DNA of 64,000 nt from an uncultured Roseobacter sp. (GTDB lineage: Bacteria > Pseudomonadota > Alphaproteobacteria > Rhodobacterales > Rhodobacteraceae), in NCBI GenBank assembly GCA_947488305.1, contig CANKZM010000008.1, positions 62,001 through 126,000 on the forward strand, written 5' to 3'. The notes under the pieces are model-generated. The model saw nothing but the letters and a program-made list of their open reading frames with translations, had not been told where the DNA came from and ran no database searches. The number at the start of each line of letters is the position of its first letter. Positions within the stretch are counted from its first letter, which is position 1. Shown piece after piece: positions 17,607 through 25,347 of the stretch. The translations under genes and the position numbers were made by a program.

Positions 17607-18568
17607 TGGCCCTCGTAAAAATCCAAAATCTCACCCGGCTTTTTGACGTATCAAAACCGTGGTTGAACCGCATGATCGAGCGGCGGGAAAAAGCGTTTTT
17701 GACCGCAGTATCCGACGTTGATTTTCAGGTCGACGAACGCAGCACTTATGCTCTGGTGGGCGAAAGCGGGTCCGGGAAGTCAACGATTGGACGCATGCTT
17801 GTGGGCCTTCTTCCCCCGACGAAGGGCACGGTGGAGATTGACGGTATCGACCTTGCGAATGAAACGGATGACGCAAAGATCGACAAGATCCGCGCCGACA
17901 TCCAGATGATTTTTCAAGATCCTTTTGCCTCTCTGAACCCGCGCTGGCGGGTTCGCGACATCATCGTAGAACCGGTTGCCGCCCGTGGCGGTAATACTGA
18001 TGGGCTTGCCGAGAAATTACTGGAGCAGGTTGGCCTCTCCGTCATGGACGCTGGCAAGTTCCCGCACGAGTTTTCAGGTGGGCAGCGGCAACGCATCTGC
18101 ATTGCACGTGCTTTGGCATCAGAACCCCGGCTGATTGTGTGTGATGAACCGACCTCTGCGCTTGACGTGTCGGTGCAGGCTCAGGTGCTCAATCTCATGA
18201 GTGATCTGAAGGACAACTTTGGCCTTACTTATGTGTTGATCAGCCATGACCTGACAGTTGTGCGCCATATGGCGGATCGGATCGGTGTGTTGTATTTGGG
18301 ACGTCTTGTCGAAGAAGCTGACCCACAGGATTTGTTTGAATCGCCTAAACACCCCTACACCAAAATGCTGCTTGAAGCGGCGCCGCGCATGGATGGTTTC
18401 GGACGAGAAGTTACGCCCCCCGATGGCGAGATCCCGGATCCGATCAACCCGCCCTCCGGATGCGCGTTTCATCCAAGATGTCCCGTCGCAGAAGATATTT
18501 GCAAACGGGACAGACCTGCGATGCGGGCGTTGGGTGGCGCCCGCGTAGCTTGTCACCTAGCGGACTGA
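17606..18568 (+). CDS. dppF: Dipeptide-type ABC ATPase DppF
   Basis: A 320-residue ATPase completing the DppD/DppF pair. Walker A is GESGSGKST, the Q-loop region MIFQDPFASLNP, the signature FSGGQRQR, Walker B LIVCDEPTSALD and the H-loop is SHDLT. The C-terminal cysteine cluster GCAFHPRCPVAEDIC is present. The start overlaps the dppD stop by one base (TAATG). Last gene of the operon; it converges on the DUF1244 gene. Confidence 0.94.
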   Translation: MALVKIQNLTRLFDVSKPWLNRMIERREKAFLTAVSDVDFQVDERSTYALVGESGSGKSTIGRMLVGLLPPTKGTVEIDGIDLANETDDAKIDKIRADIQMIFQDPFASLNPRWRVRDIIVEPVAARGGNTDGLAEKLLEQVGLSVMDAGKFPHEFSGGQRQRICIARALASEPRLIVCDEPTSALDVSVQAQVLNLMSDLKDNFGLTYVLISHDLTVVRHMADRIGVLYLGRLVEEADPQDLFESPKHPYTKMLLEAAPRMDGFGREVTPPDGEIPDPINPPSGCAFHPRCPVAEDICKRDRPAMRALGGARVACHLAD

Positions 18569-18592
18569 CATACCGAAAAGCCGTCGTTGGTT

Positions 18593-18619
18593 CAGCAGAC
18601 ACCGTGACAGCTTCTGCTG
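18593..18619. terminator. Possible bidirectional terminator between dppF and the DUF1244 gene
   Basis: CAGCAGA and TCTGCTG form a 7-bp stem with a 13-nt loop in the 83-nt gap between convergent genes. No T-tract on either strand, so support is positional. Confidence 0.35.
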
Positions 18620-18651
18620 GCACAGGCGCTTTCGTGAAATTTCTACGGGCC

Positions 18652-18963
18652 CTAGCCCTTCTCCACATTCTCGGCAAAGGCCTTTTTGAAGGCGTTTTGT
18701 TGATCTTCGCTGGCATCGGTCTGAAAGTTGGCTTTCCACTCCGCCATTGTCATCCCATAGAATAATTCGCGCGATTCATCCTTGGTCATTTCGATGCCTT
18801 TTTCCGCGGCAGCTTCCTGATACCAGCGGCTCAGACAGTTTCGGCAAAACCCTGCCAAATTCATCATGTCTATGTTCTGAACATCCGTGCGATCTTCCAT
18901 CAGGTGCTTTTGTAATCTGCGGAAAGCTGCGGCTTGGAGTTCGATTTCAGTCTGTGTCGGCAT
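18652..18963 (-). CDS. DUF1244 family protein
   Basis: A 103-residue conserved alphaproteobacterial protein of unknown function (DUF1244). The family core is visible: LAGFCRNCLSRWYQEAA around residues 41-57 with a CxxC pair, and GMTMAEWKANFQ. Of two adjacent ATG codons, the second has the better spacing (7 nt) from AAAGGA; the first would add one Met. Rhodobacterales genomes often carry it near pyruvate kinase, which diverges from it here. The CxxC could bind a metal, but no activity is known. Confidence 0.88.
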   Translation of the reverse strand: MPTQTEIELQAAAFRRLQKHLMEDRTDVQNIDMMNLAGFCRNCLSRWYQEAAAEKGIEMTKDESRELFYGMTMAEWKANFQTDASEDQQNAFKKAFAENVEKG

Positions 18964-19160
18964 CATGAGTTCCTTTTCCCGGCATAGTCTGCAGATTGGG
19001 GTTCGCCGTTGCAGTGTCAACCGTTGCAGGACGCCCGGGCACATGTCATCAAGTCTTTATATGCACCAGCAAGAAACCTCGGTGGTTGCTCTTCCAAGGA
19101 AGGTGTACCATAAGGCAACAAATCTGTTAGCGATAACAAATCTAGAAGGACCCGCCGACA

Positions 19161-20609
19161 ATGAGACGCCATCGCAATGTGAAAATCGTGGCCACGTTGG
19201 GGCCAGCTTCATGCGACTATGAAATGATCCGGGCTTTGCACGAAGCAGGCGCAGATGTTTTTCGGTTGAACATGAGCCACGGCAGCCACGATGAGATCAC
19301 CGAGCGGCACGCGATCATTCGCCAGATTGAAAAGGACGTAGGCAGCAGCATCTGCATTCTCGCCGATTTGCAGGGCCCAAAACTTCGCGTCGGTGTTTTT
19401 GCCAGCGATGAAGGTGAGATGCTTGAGGAAGGCGCGTCCTTCCGCATGGACTTGGACGCAGCCCCCGGGGACGCGACACGCGTACAACTGCCACACCCCG
19501 AGATTTTCGAAGCGTTGGAACCAGGCGCAACCTTGCTCGTCAACGACGGTAAAATACGCATGAAGGTAGACGACTGCAGCGAGAGCCATGCAAATTGCAC
19601 GGTCATCGCAGGCGGCGTGATTTCCAATCGCAAGGGCGTGAACGTGCCTGATGTGCTGTTGCCGCTGGCGGCACTCTCGGAAAAAGACCGCAAGGATCTG
19701 GAGTTTGTCTGTGAATTGGGTGTCGACTGGCTTGCTCTGTCTTTTGTTCAACGCGCCGAGGATGTGTTGGAAGCATCAGAACTGACCAACGGGCGGGCAG
19801 CAATCCTGAGCAAAATCGAAAAGCCCGCTGCCGTGAATAACTTCGACAGTATTCTGGCTGTCAGCGATGGGATCATGGTTGCACGCGGCGATCTGGGCGT
19901 CGAGCTGCCGGTTCAGAACGTGCCACCCATCCAAAAAAGACTGGTGCGTAAATGCCGCCGGGCGGCAAAACCGGTGATCGTTGCAACGCAGATGATGGAA
20001 AGCATGATCGACAGCCCGATGCCCACTCGCGCTGAGGTATCGGATGTCGCAACCGCCATTTACGAAGGCGCTGATGCAGTAATGCTGTCGGCAGAATCTG
20101 CGGCCGGCTCTTATCCCATCGAGGCGGTCTCGACCATGAATAATGTCGCCTGCGAGGTCGAGCAGGATCCCACCTATACCCAGATTATCGAAGCGTCGCG
20201 TGAGACCAAAGGGGCCACTGTCGCGGATGGTATCGTGTCAGCGGCACGGGAAATCGCAGAGACGACCAACATCAAGGCGATCTGCTGCTTCAGCCAGAGC
20301 GGCACAACTGCGGCGTTGGTGGCGCGGGAACGTCCACGGGTGCCCATCATCGTGATGACGTCGATGGTCGGCACAGCGCGGCGCCTCACTCTGACGTGGG
20401 GAACGAATTGCGTTGTTACGGATCCGATCGGCCGGTTCAAACAAGCTGTGGTTGCTTCTGCACATGCCGCGACCGAACTTGGCTATGCAGATACAACGGA
20501 TCAGATTGTCGTCACCGCTGGTCTGCCCTTCAACGTGCCGGGCAGTACGAATATCCTGCGAGTGGCCCCATGTGATGAACGGTTGATCTTCAATACCGAC
20601 CCGGAATGA
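19161..20609 (+). CDS. pyk: Pyruvate kinase
   Basis: A 482-residue type-II pyruvate kinase that converts phosphoenolpyruvate and ADP to pyruvate and ATP. Visible signatures are the N-terminal KIVATLGPAS, FRLNMSHG, the active-site Lys block ILSKIEKPAAV, the Mg/substrate block GIMVARGDLGVELP and MMESMIDSPMPTRAEV. The full (alpha/beta)8, B and C domains are present. An AAGGA site lies somewhat far (about 11 nt) from the ATG. It is transcribed alone, divergent from the DUF1244 gene and convergent with a small hypothetical gene. Confidence 0.97.
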   Translation: MRRHRNVKIVATLGPASCDYEMIRALHEAGADVFRLNMSHGSHDEITERHAIIRQIEKDVGSSICILADLQGPKLRVGVFASDEGEMLEEGASFRMDLDAAPGDATRVQLPHPEIFEALEPGATLLVNDGKIRMKVDDCSESHANCTVIAGGVISNRKGVNVPDVLLPLAALSEKDRKDLEFVCELGVDWLALSFVQRAEDVLEASELTNGRAAILSKIEKPAAVNNFDSILAVSDGIMVARGDLGVELPVQNVPPIQKRLVRKCRRAAKPVIVATQMMESMIDSPMPTRAEVSDVATAIYEGADAVMLSAESAAGSYPIEAVSTMNNVACEVEQDPTYTQIIEASRETKGATVADGIVSAAREIAETTNIKAICCFSQSGTTAALVARERPRVPIIVMTSMVGTARRLTLTWGTNCVVTDPIGRFKQAVVASAHAATELGYADTTDQIVVTAGLPFNVPGSTNILRVAPCDERLIFNTDPE

Positions 20610-20632
20610 CGCTTTGCGCCTTGCCGGGTGCA

Positions 20633-20857
20633 TTAGTGCCCGTACTTCTTGCGCAAGGGGACCAAAGCTTGATGAAACGCGATTTCCTGTGCATTTAATA
20701 TCTGCGGGGTCGCGCGTTCGGGTCCTTTTTCTTCTACGTCCTTTAGAAATTCGTCTCTGGCTGTTTCCATCGCGGCGAGAAGGCGAAAATACCCTCGGTT
20801 GCCGGCGAAATCGCCGATGTCGCGCAAGACATCAATGATCCAATAATCGTTTTGCAT
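20633..20857 (-). CDS. Small hypothetical protein
   Basis: A 74-residue soluble protein, MQNDYWIIDVLRDIGDFA at the N terminus, predicted mostly helical. The ATG is chosen because GAGGAA lies 5 nt upstream; an in-frame upstream Met would swallow this site. No domain was recognised. Its stop lies only 23 nt from the pyk stop on the opposite strand. It is probably a lineage-specific conserved protein, judging by the good ribosome site and normal codon use. Confidence 0.7.
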   Translation of the reverse strand: MQNDYWIIDVLRDIGDFAGNRGYFRLLAAMETARDEFLKDVEEKGPERATPQILNAQEIAFHQALVPLRKKYGH

Positions 20858-20931
20858 GGTTTCCTCATGTTTCAAAGCGGTTCGTAATGCTGGATAATGT
20901 GAAATGGCAATTGCATCCTTGATGATGACGG

Positions 20932-20966
20932 CAAAAGGGGAATGCGGTCAGTTTACTCCCCTTTTG
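20932..20966. terminator. Perfect inverted repeat with terminator character
   Basis: CAAAAGGGGA, 15-nt loop, TCCCCTTTTG. The A/T-ended G-C stem would end in TTTT on either strand, as in bidirectional Rho-independent terminators, but no annotated gene reads into it on the + strand except beyond pyk and the small hypothetical. Confidence 0.45.
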
Positions 20967-20988
20967 GTTGATTACGTTACGTCACTTC

Positions 20989-21002
20989 TCAAAGCGCTTT
21001 GA
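20989..21002. promoter_or_regulatory. 14-bp perfect palindrome, LacI-operator-like
   Basis: TCAAAGCGCTTTGA is fully self-complementary with a central GCGC, the shape of LacI/GalR-family operators. No sugar gene is adjacent, so the target is unclear. Confidence 0.3.
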
Positions 21003-21440
21003 AAAACTGGCTCTAAATCCGGCGCCTCGCCCGGCCTCAGGCAATCCGACCAGAAAAATCGGACGGCGAAATTGCTGTTAATCGACTCGTTGTGCCCAGC
21101 ACAGGGTTGGTCAATCGAAGCGACTCAACCCGCGAATTCGGCGACATCACTCTCGAGGTTGTTCAATCCTGGTGCGATCAGGTGGGAGGTGAAAACCGAA
21201 GGGTAAAAAACAATCGTTCTTCGAAAAAAGGTGATACGAAATGAACCGGGTAATCGCGACGCAGAATAGTTGAAACAATTAACGGCTGTGCTCGCCCAAA
21301 GGTCTCTGCAATTTGCAATACCGGCGGCCCGACCCCTTGCCATATCTGGCAGTTTCCCCTAGAGAGCGGCTTCTGATCGCGCGTCCGGCCGAAATGGCAT
21401 GCCGAGTCGCGCTTAAACCGATCTGAATAAGGAGACGGAA

Positions 21441-21641
21441 ATGCCTAAGATGAAGACAAAATCGAGCGCTAAAAAGCGCTTTAAGGTGACGGCCACTGGC
21501 AAAGTCATCGGCGGCCAGGCGGGTAAGCGCCATGGCATGATCAAGCGGACCAAGAAATTCATCCGTGATGCACGCGGCACGACAGTCCTGTCGGAGCCCG
21601 ATGCCAAGATCATCAAGGGCTTCATGCCCTACGACCGTTAA
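21441..21641 (+). CDS. rpmI: Large-subunit ribosomal protein bL35
   Basis: A 66-residue, strongly basic protein with the bL35 hallmarks [20 protein letters not shown] and [19 protein letters not shown] lies 7 nt before the ATG. It is followed 18 nt later by rplT, the conserved pair. infC is not adjacent upstream. Confidence 0.97.
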
Positions 21642-21659
21642 GCCAGAAGGAATAGAAAT

Positions 21660-22031
21660 ATGAGCCGTGTTAAAGGTGGAACAGTCACCCACGCCCGTCA
21701 CAAGAAGGTCATCAAGGCCGCAAAAGGTTACTACGGTCGCCGAAAGAGCACCTTCAAGGTCGCCCGCCAAGCCGTCGACAAAGCCAATCAATATGCAACG
21801 CGTGACCGCAAGAACCGCAAGCGTAATTTCCGCGCGTTGTGGATTCAGCGGATCAACGCAGCAGTGCGCAGCCACGACGAGGCGCTGACATACAGCCGCT
21901 TCATCAATGGCCTGACCCTGGCCGGTATTGAAGTGGATCGTAAGGTTCTGGCCGATCTTGCCGTGAATGAACCCGACGCATTCGGCGCGATCGTGAAACA
22001 GGCGCAAGACGCTCTGGTTACAACCGCCTAA
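21660..22031 (+). CDS. rplT: Large-subunit ribosomal protein bL20
   Basis: A 123-residue basic protein with the bL20 signatures [18 protein letters not shown] and [20 protein letters not shown]. It binds 23S rRNA early in assembly. It is co-transcribed with rpmI and followed by two palindromic hairpins instead of pheS, which follows rplT in many proteobacteria. Confidence 0.97.
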   Translation: MSRVKGGTVTHARHKKVIKAAKGYYGRRKSTFKVARQAVDKANQYATRDRKNRKRNFRALWIQRINAAVRSHDEALTYSRFINGLTLAGIEVDRKVLADLAVNEPDAFGAIVKQAQDALVTTA

Positions 22032-22046
22032 TCTAATATTATTTTC

Positions 22047-22072
22047 GGTCTCAGCGTGAAAGTGCTGAGACC
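22047..22072 (+). terminator. Hairpin after rplT
   Basis: Perfect 9-bp stem GGTCTCAGC / GCTGAGACC with an 8-nt loop, 15 nt after the rplT stop. The following bases are A/C-rich rather than T-rich, so termination may be weak or Rho-assisted. Confidence 0.6.
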
Positions 22073-22097
22073 AAACCTGATCCGCACGATATGGTTC

Positions 22098-22113
22098 GGG
22101 CCTCATGAGGCCC
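22098..22113. terminator. GC-rich palindrome between rplT and the response regulator
   Basis: GGGCCTCATGAGGCCC is a perfect 16-bp palindrome in the 118-nt convergent gap. It can serve as a second hairpin for either strand. Confidence 0.45.
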
Positions 22114-22149
22114 CGGCCCACAAGTGGTCAAAAGACGATGATCTGGCCC

Positions 22150-22866
22150 TTAGCGGTTTTCCCGCAGCCAGATTTCAAGCTCCCGCTCGGCCGCTTCCAG
22201 CGTTTCAATATTTATCGTTCTGGTGACCAGCGCCCTGTTCAAAGCGCGTACGCGTTTGTTCAGAATGAGATTTTCGTCGTGCGACTGATCCACACCAAGC
22301 TTGTCATAGAGCGAGAGCAACCGGTTCTGAACTGTGCGCAATGACATGCCGCGCCGTTTCGCTATCAGCTTGTCTTGCAACCCCAGAACAAGGTCGAGAA
22401 GCACGACAAACTCGCTGTCGCTGAGCCGCGTCCGGGGCGACTCATTTCGTTTCTGGCGCCGATGGATTTCCCGGTCGACCATGATTTGGCCTTCAACAAG
22501 AACTGCCCGCAATGCAAGCTTGAGCCTGTCCGGTGACGCTGTCTTGAGAATATATCCATAAGCGCTGTCGTCCGGAACAATTTGCGCAATCCCGCGCAGG
22601 TACGCATCATCCGCGTAGTTGGACCAGAACAGTACGCGGGTCTCTGGCCGTTCTGCCCAAAGCGTACAAGCCGCCTCAATGCCATTTCGCCTTTCCATCT
22701 GAAGGTCCATGACAACGGCGGAGATTTCACCTTGTCTGGCAGCCAGTTCTCCTTCAGCGCCATCGACCGCGTGGATGATCTCTGTGACCTCAGGAAGCGC
22801 GTCCGACAGGGCATCCTGAAGATAGGACGCATGGAACTGGTCGTCTTCGACCACCAGGACTTTCAC
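22150..22866 (-). CDS. NarL/FixJ-type response regulator
   Basis: A 238-residue two-component regulator. The receiver domain (1-120) has the acidic pair ED(7-8)D9, the phospho-acceptor Asp54 in VMDLQM and the conserved Lys in YILKTAS. The C-terminal LuxR-type helix-turn-helix shows the expected pattern LSDSEFVVLLDLVLGLQDK, then SLRTVQNRLLSLYDKLGV. The start ATG overlaps the kinase stop by 4 nt. The likely target is the divergent RbsABC-type transporter operon beyond the kinase gene, where a perfect inverted repeat is present. Confidence 0.92.
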   Translation of the reverse strand: MKVLVVEDDQFHASYLQDALSDALPEVTEIIHAVDGAEGELAARQGEISAVVMDLQMERRNGIEAACTLWAERPETRVLFWSNYADDAYLRGIAQIVPDDSAYGYILKTASPDRLKLALRAVLVEGQIMVDREIHRRQKRNESPRTRLSDSEFVVLLDLVLGLQDKLIAKRRGMSLRTVQNRLLSLYDKLGVDQSHDENLILNKRVRALNRALVTRTINIETLEAAERELEIWLRENR

Positions 22867-24041
22867 GGCTGCCCCTCTAACGTCACCCGCAGCGTGGTGC
22901 CGTCCTCGCCCAGAACATCAAGGCGCGCCGAAACAAGCCTTGCCCGGGTTCGGATATTGGCCAGCCCTGATTGACGGGGTGGGTCTACGGGAATTCCGCA
23001 GCCATCGTCATGGATCGTCATGACCAGACCATTTGGGAAAAACCGTTCAAGCGTGACGTCGATTCGGTGCGCGCCGGAATGGCGCACTGCATTGTTGATG
23101 GCCTCTTGTGCAATCCGAAACAAGGCGGTGCGGGTTGTGGGCTCCAATCTGTCCGGCGCGCCCTCGGTATTGTCGGTTACTGCTATTTCAATGGGTTCGG
23201 ATCCAACCGCACGCTCCAGATGCACGCGGACAGCATGCGCGAAACCAAAAAGCTCCAGCAAGGTTGGAACCGCCGTATCGATAATGCGCCGGAGATCATC
23301 GATCGTCTCTGAAATGCGTCGTGCCAGGTCCGAGCTTTTTGATGATCCCTCATTATTGACGTCCCGCAACAGGCGGGTCAGATCCGCAAGCGTCTGATCG
23401 TGCAAATCCATTCCGATGCGTTGCTGCTCCTGTTCCAGGGCTTGCGTCAATTCCAAAGCACCCCGGCGCAGCCCTTCCTCCCGGGCCCGGGCCTCCTCTC
23501 CGATCTGGGTCGCGCGCTGTGCCAATTCTGCCTTATGCAGTGCATGAAAATACGGCGACAGGGCATCCGCCACATGCTGGGCCTGTGCAACCGTATCCGC
23601 ATCATAGAGCGCAGGCGTGGAGTGAGAGATATTCAATGTCCCAATCGGCTGACCCATCACTTTCATCAGAACATGTACACGTGATCGGAGTTTGTGGTTG
23701 AAGATCGGCTCCGAGCAAGCGTCCTTGAACGTCTGGCGCGGGTCTTGCATCGCGTTATCGCAAAGCATGTATTCGCATTTCCCGGTCAGCAGATCCCGAA
23801 TGGGCGAGACATCAAGTCGGGTGTGTGCACGCGACCAGCGGGTGCGAATCCCAACTTCGTAGCTCGCCAGCCAGCCGGGTCTGTCAATCAAACATAGATC
23901 CGCATGCGTGAAAGGGATGACCTCTGCAATCTCGTCCGCCACCGCCTCTAGCGCAGAAGCAATATCCGTCCGCTGGGCCAGATGCGCTGAAATGCGTAAG
24001 AATACGTCGCTGCGTTCCGGTGCAAGTTGAAGCTGTGACAT
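22863..24041 (-). CDS. Soluble GAF-domain histidine kinase (HisKA_3 type)
   Basis: A 392-residue sensor kinase without membrane segments. A GAF-like domain occupies about residues 25-170. The dimerisation/phospho-acceptor motif EQEQQRIGMDLHDQ places the phosphorylated His at 214, as in NarX/DegS kinases. The C-terminal ATPase domain has the N-box EAINNAVRHSGA and G-box DDGCGI and GLANIRTRA. The start is the ATG 5 nt after GGGAGG. It senses an intracellular signal and signals to the overlapping NarL-type regulator. It is divergent from the RbsABC-type operon across 215 nt. Confidence 0.92.
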   Translation of the reverse strand: MSQLQLAPERSDVFLRISAHLAQRTDIASALEAVADEIAEVIPFTHADLCLIDRPGWLASYEVGIRTRWSRAHTRLDVSPIRDLLTGKCEYMLCDNAMQDPRQTFKDACSEPIFNHKLRSRVHVLMKVMGQPIGTLNISHSTPALYDADTVAQAQHVADALSPYFHALHKAELAQRATQIGEEARAREEGLRRGALELTQALEQEQQRIGMDLHDQTLADLTRLLRDVNNEGSSKSSDLARRISETIDDLRRIIDTAVPTLLELFGFAHAVRVHLERAVGSEPIEIAVTDNTEGAPDRLEPTTRTALFRIAQEAINNAVRHSGAHRIDVTLERFFPNGLVMTIHDDGCGIPVDPPRQSGLANIRTRARLVSARLDVLGEDGTTLRVTLEGQP

Positions 24042-24124
24042 CGCATCCTCCCTTGGCAAAATGCGTCTTTACGCAATCTCGCCGAGTCGACACCCTTATA
24101 AAAGCACCTTTTCGCAATTGAGAC

Positions 24125-24140
24125 TTGCGGGAACCCGCAA
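24125..24140. promoter_or_regulatory. Inverted repeat, candidate binding site of the adjacent response regulator
   Basis: TTGCGGGAACCCGCAA: two perfect 7-bp arms around AA, in the divergent region between the kinase and the binding-protein gene. A further half-site-like TGCGGG follows at about 24147. A nearby imperfect hairpin GCGCAT/ATGCGC sits just before the binding protein's ribosome site. Confidence 0.45.
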
Positions 24141-24256
24141 CACATCTGCGGGGGATTATCTTTACAGCGCGTACATCGCAGTTCCACCCTGCCGATATCC
24201 GAGCTCTTTGGGAGCAGGCAAATAGCGCATCTGCGATGCGCGTCAGGGAGGAAAAA

Positions 24257-25282
24257 ATGAAGATTTCAACGATGCTGATCGGCGTGGCAAGTCTGGCTCT
24301 ATGTGCTGGCGGCGCGCTTGCCGGATCGCACTTGGCCAATACGGCAGACAAACGTATCGCATTATCCAACAATTATGCTGGCAACTCATGGCGTCAGGCC
24401 ATGCTTCAAAGTTGGGAAGAAATGGGCGCAGCGGCTGTAGCCGATGGCGTTGTCGCAGCGGCGGACGCTTATACAACGTCAGAAAGCCAGGCCACCGAGC
24501 AGGCGGCCCAGATTCAGAACCTCATTCTGCAAGGCTATGACGCAATTGTCATTAACGCCGCGTCCCCCACTGCTTTGAACGGTGCGGTCAAGGAAGCCTG
24601 CGATGCCGGTGTCGTGGTGGTCAGCTTTGACGGGATCGTCACTGAACCCTGTGCCTGGCGCATCGCGGTCGACTTCAAGGCGATGGGCAAATCTGAGGTG
24701 GAGTATCTGGCCACGCGCTTGCCGGATGGGGGTAACCTGCTCGAAATTCGCGGTCTCGCCGGGGTGTTTGTGGATGATGAAATAAGCGCCGGGATTCACG
24801 AGGGCGTCGCAGAAAACGATCAGTTTGAGATTGTGGGCTCCGTCCATGGCGATTGGGCACAGGATGTCGCGCAGAAAGCTGTGGCAGGCATCCTCCCGTC
24901 CCTACCAGAGATCGTCGGGGTGGTGACACAAGGCGGCGATGGGTACGGGGCTGCGCAAGCCTTCAAGGCCGCTGGCCGACCAACGCCATTGATTGTGCTT
25001 GGCAACCGTCAGGATGAAATGCAGTGGTGGGCGGACCAGCGTGATGCCAATGGCTATGAAACACTGTCGCTGTCCATCGCGCCGGGCGTCTCTACGCTGG
25101 CTTTCTGGGTCGCACAGCAGGTGCTTGCGGGGGATGAAGTTCCAAAGGATCTGACCGTCCCATTCCTGAAGATCACACAAGATACGCTGGACGAAACGCT
25201 TGCCAGCACGCCCGAAGGATCAGTGGCCAATGTCACCTACTCGCTGGAAGATGCACAGCAAGTGATCGCTGGCGCCAAGTAA
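24257..25282 (+). CDS. ABC periplasmic sugar-binding protein, RbsB-like
   Basis: A 341-residue periplasmic binding protein (family 4, ribose/galactose-binding fold). It has a signal peptide MKISTMLIGVASLALCAGGA with cleavage near LAGS. The N-terminal strand ALSNNYAGNSWRQAML and the loop ATEQAAQIQNLILQGYDAIVINA are typical. GGGAGG lies 6 nt before the ATG. First gene of an RbsABC-type operon that ends with an SMP-30 lactonase, suggesting uptake of an aldose or related carbohydrate. A terminator-like hairpin follows. Confidence 0.93.
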   Translation: MKISTMLIGVASLALCAGGALAGSHLANTADKRIALSNNYAGNSWRQAMLQSWEEMGAAAVADGVVAAADAYTTSESQATEQAAQIQNLILQGYDAIVINAASPTALNGAVKEACDAGVVVVSFDGIVTEPCAWRIAVDFKAMGKSEVEYLATRLPDGGNLLEIRGLAGVFVDDEISAGIHEGVAENDQFEIVGSVHGDWAQDVAQKAVAGILPSLPEIVGVVTQGGDGYGAAQAFKAAGRPTPLIVLGNRQDEMQWWADQRDANGYETLSLSIAPGVSTLAFWVAQQVLAGDEVPKDLTVPFLKITQDTLDETLASTPEGSVANVTYSLEDAQQVIAGAK

Positions 25283-25295
25283 GCCTTCTCCCTGG

Positions 25296-25333
25296 CGGGT
25301 GGGCCATTGATCTGGTCCGCCCGTCTCTTTTTT
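25296..25333 (+). terminator. Rho-independent-type terminator/attenuator after the binding-protein gene
   Basis: CGGGTGGGCC, 8-nt loop, GGTCCGCCCG (10-bp stem with G-U pairs), followed by TCTCTTTTTT. It starts 13 nt after the binding-protein stop and ends 14 nt before the ATPase start, so partial read-through is needed to express the rest of the operon. Confidence 0.7.
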
Positions 25334-25347
25334 GCAGCGGAGCCGTG

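Larger units (their letters stand above)
20858..21440. other. 583-nt gene-free region upstream of rpmI
   Basis: No convincing coding frame or tRNA was seen. It contains a perfect 10-bp hairpin and a 14-bp palindrome (listed separately) in its first 150 nt, and probably the rpmI promoter and leader in its last 200 nt. A small RNA ending at the hairpin is possible. A leftward 72-residue frame here has no ribosome site and is not supported. Confidence 0.6.

Noticed and set aside
21279-22121. 280-residue leftward open frame across rpmI-rplT
   Set aside because: Antisense to two unmistakable ribosomal protein genes and running past the terminator hairpins. No domain recognised.
24225-24241. GCGCAT / ATGCGC hairpin before the RbsB-like gene as a riboswitch
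   Set aside because: Only a 6-bp stem with a short leader. No resemblance to a known riboswitch was seen, so it is kept only as a note under the regulator site.
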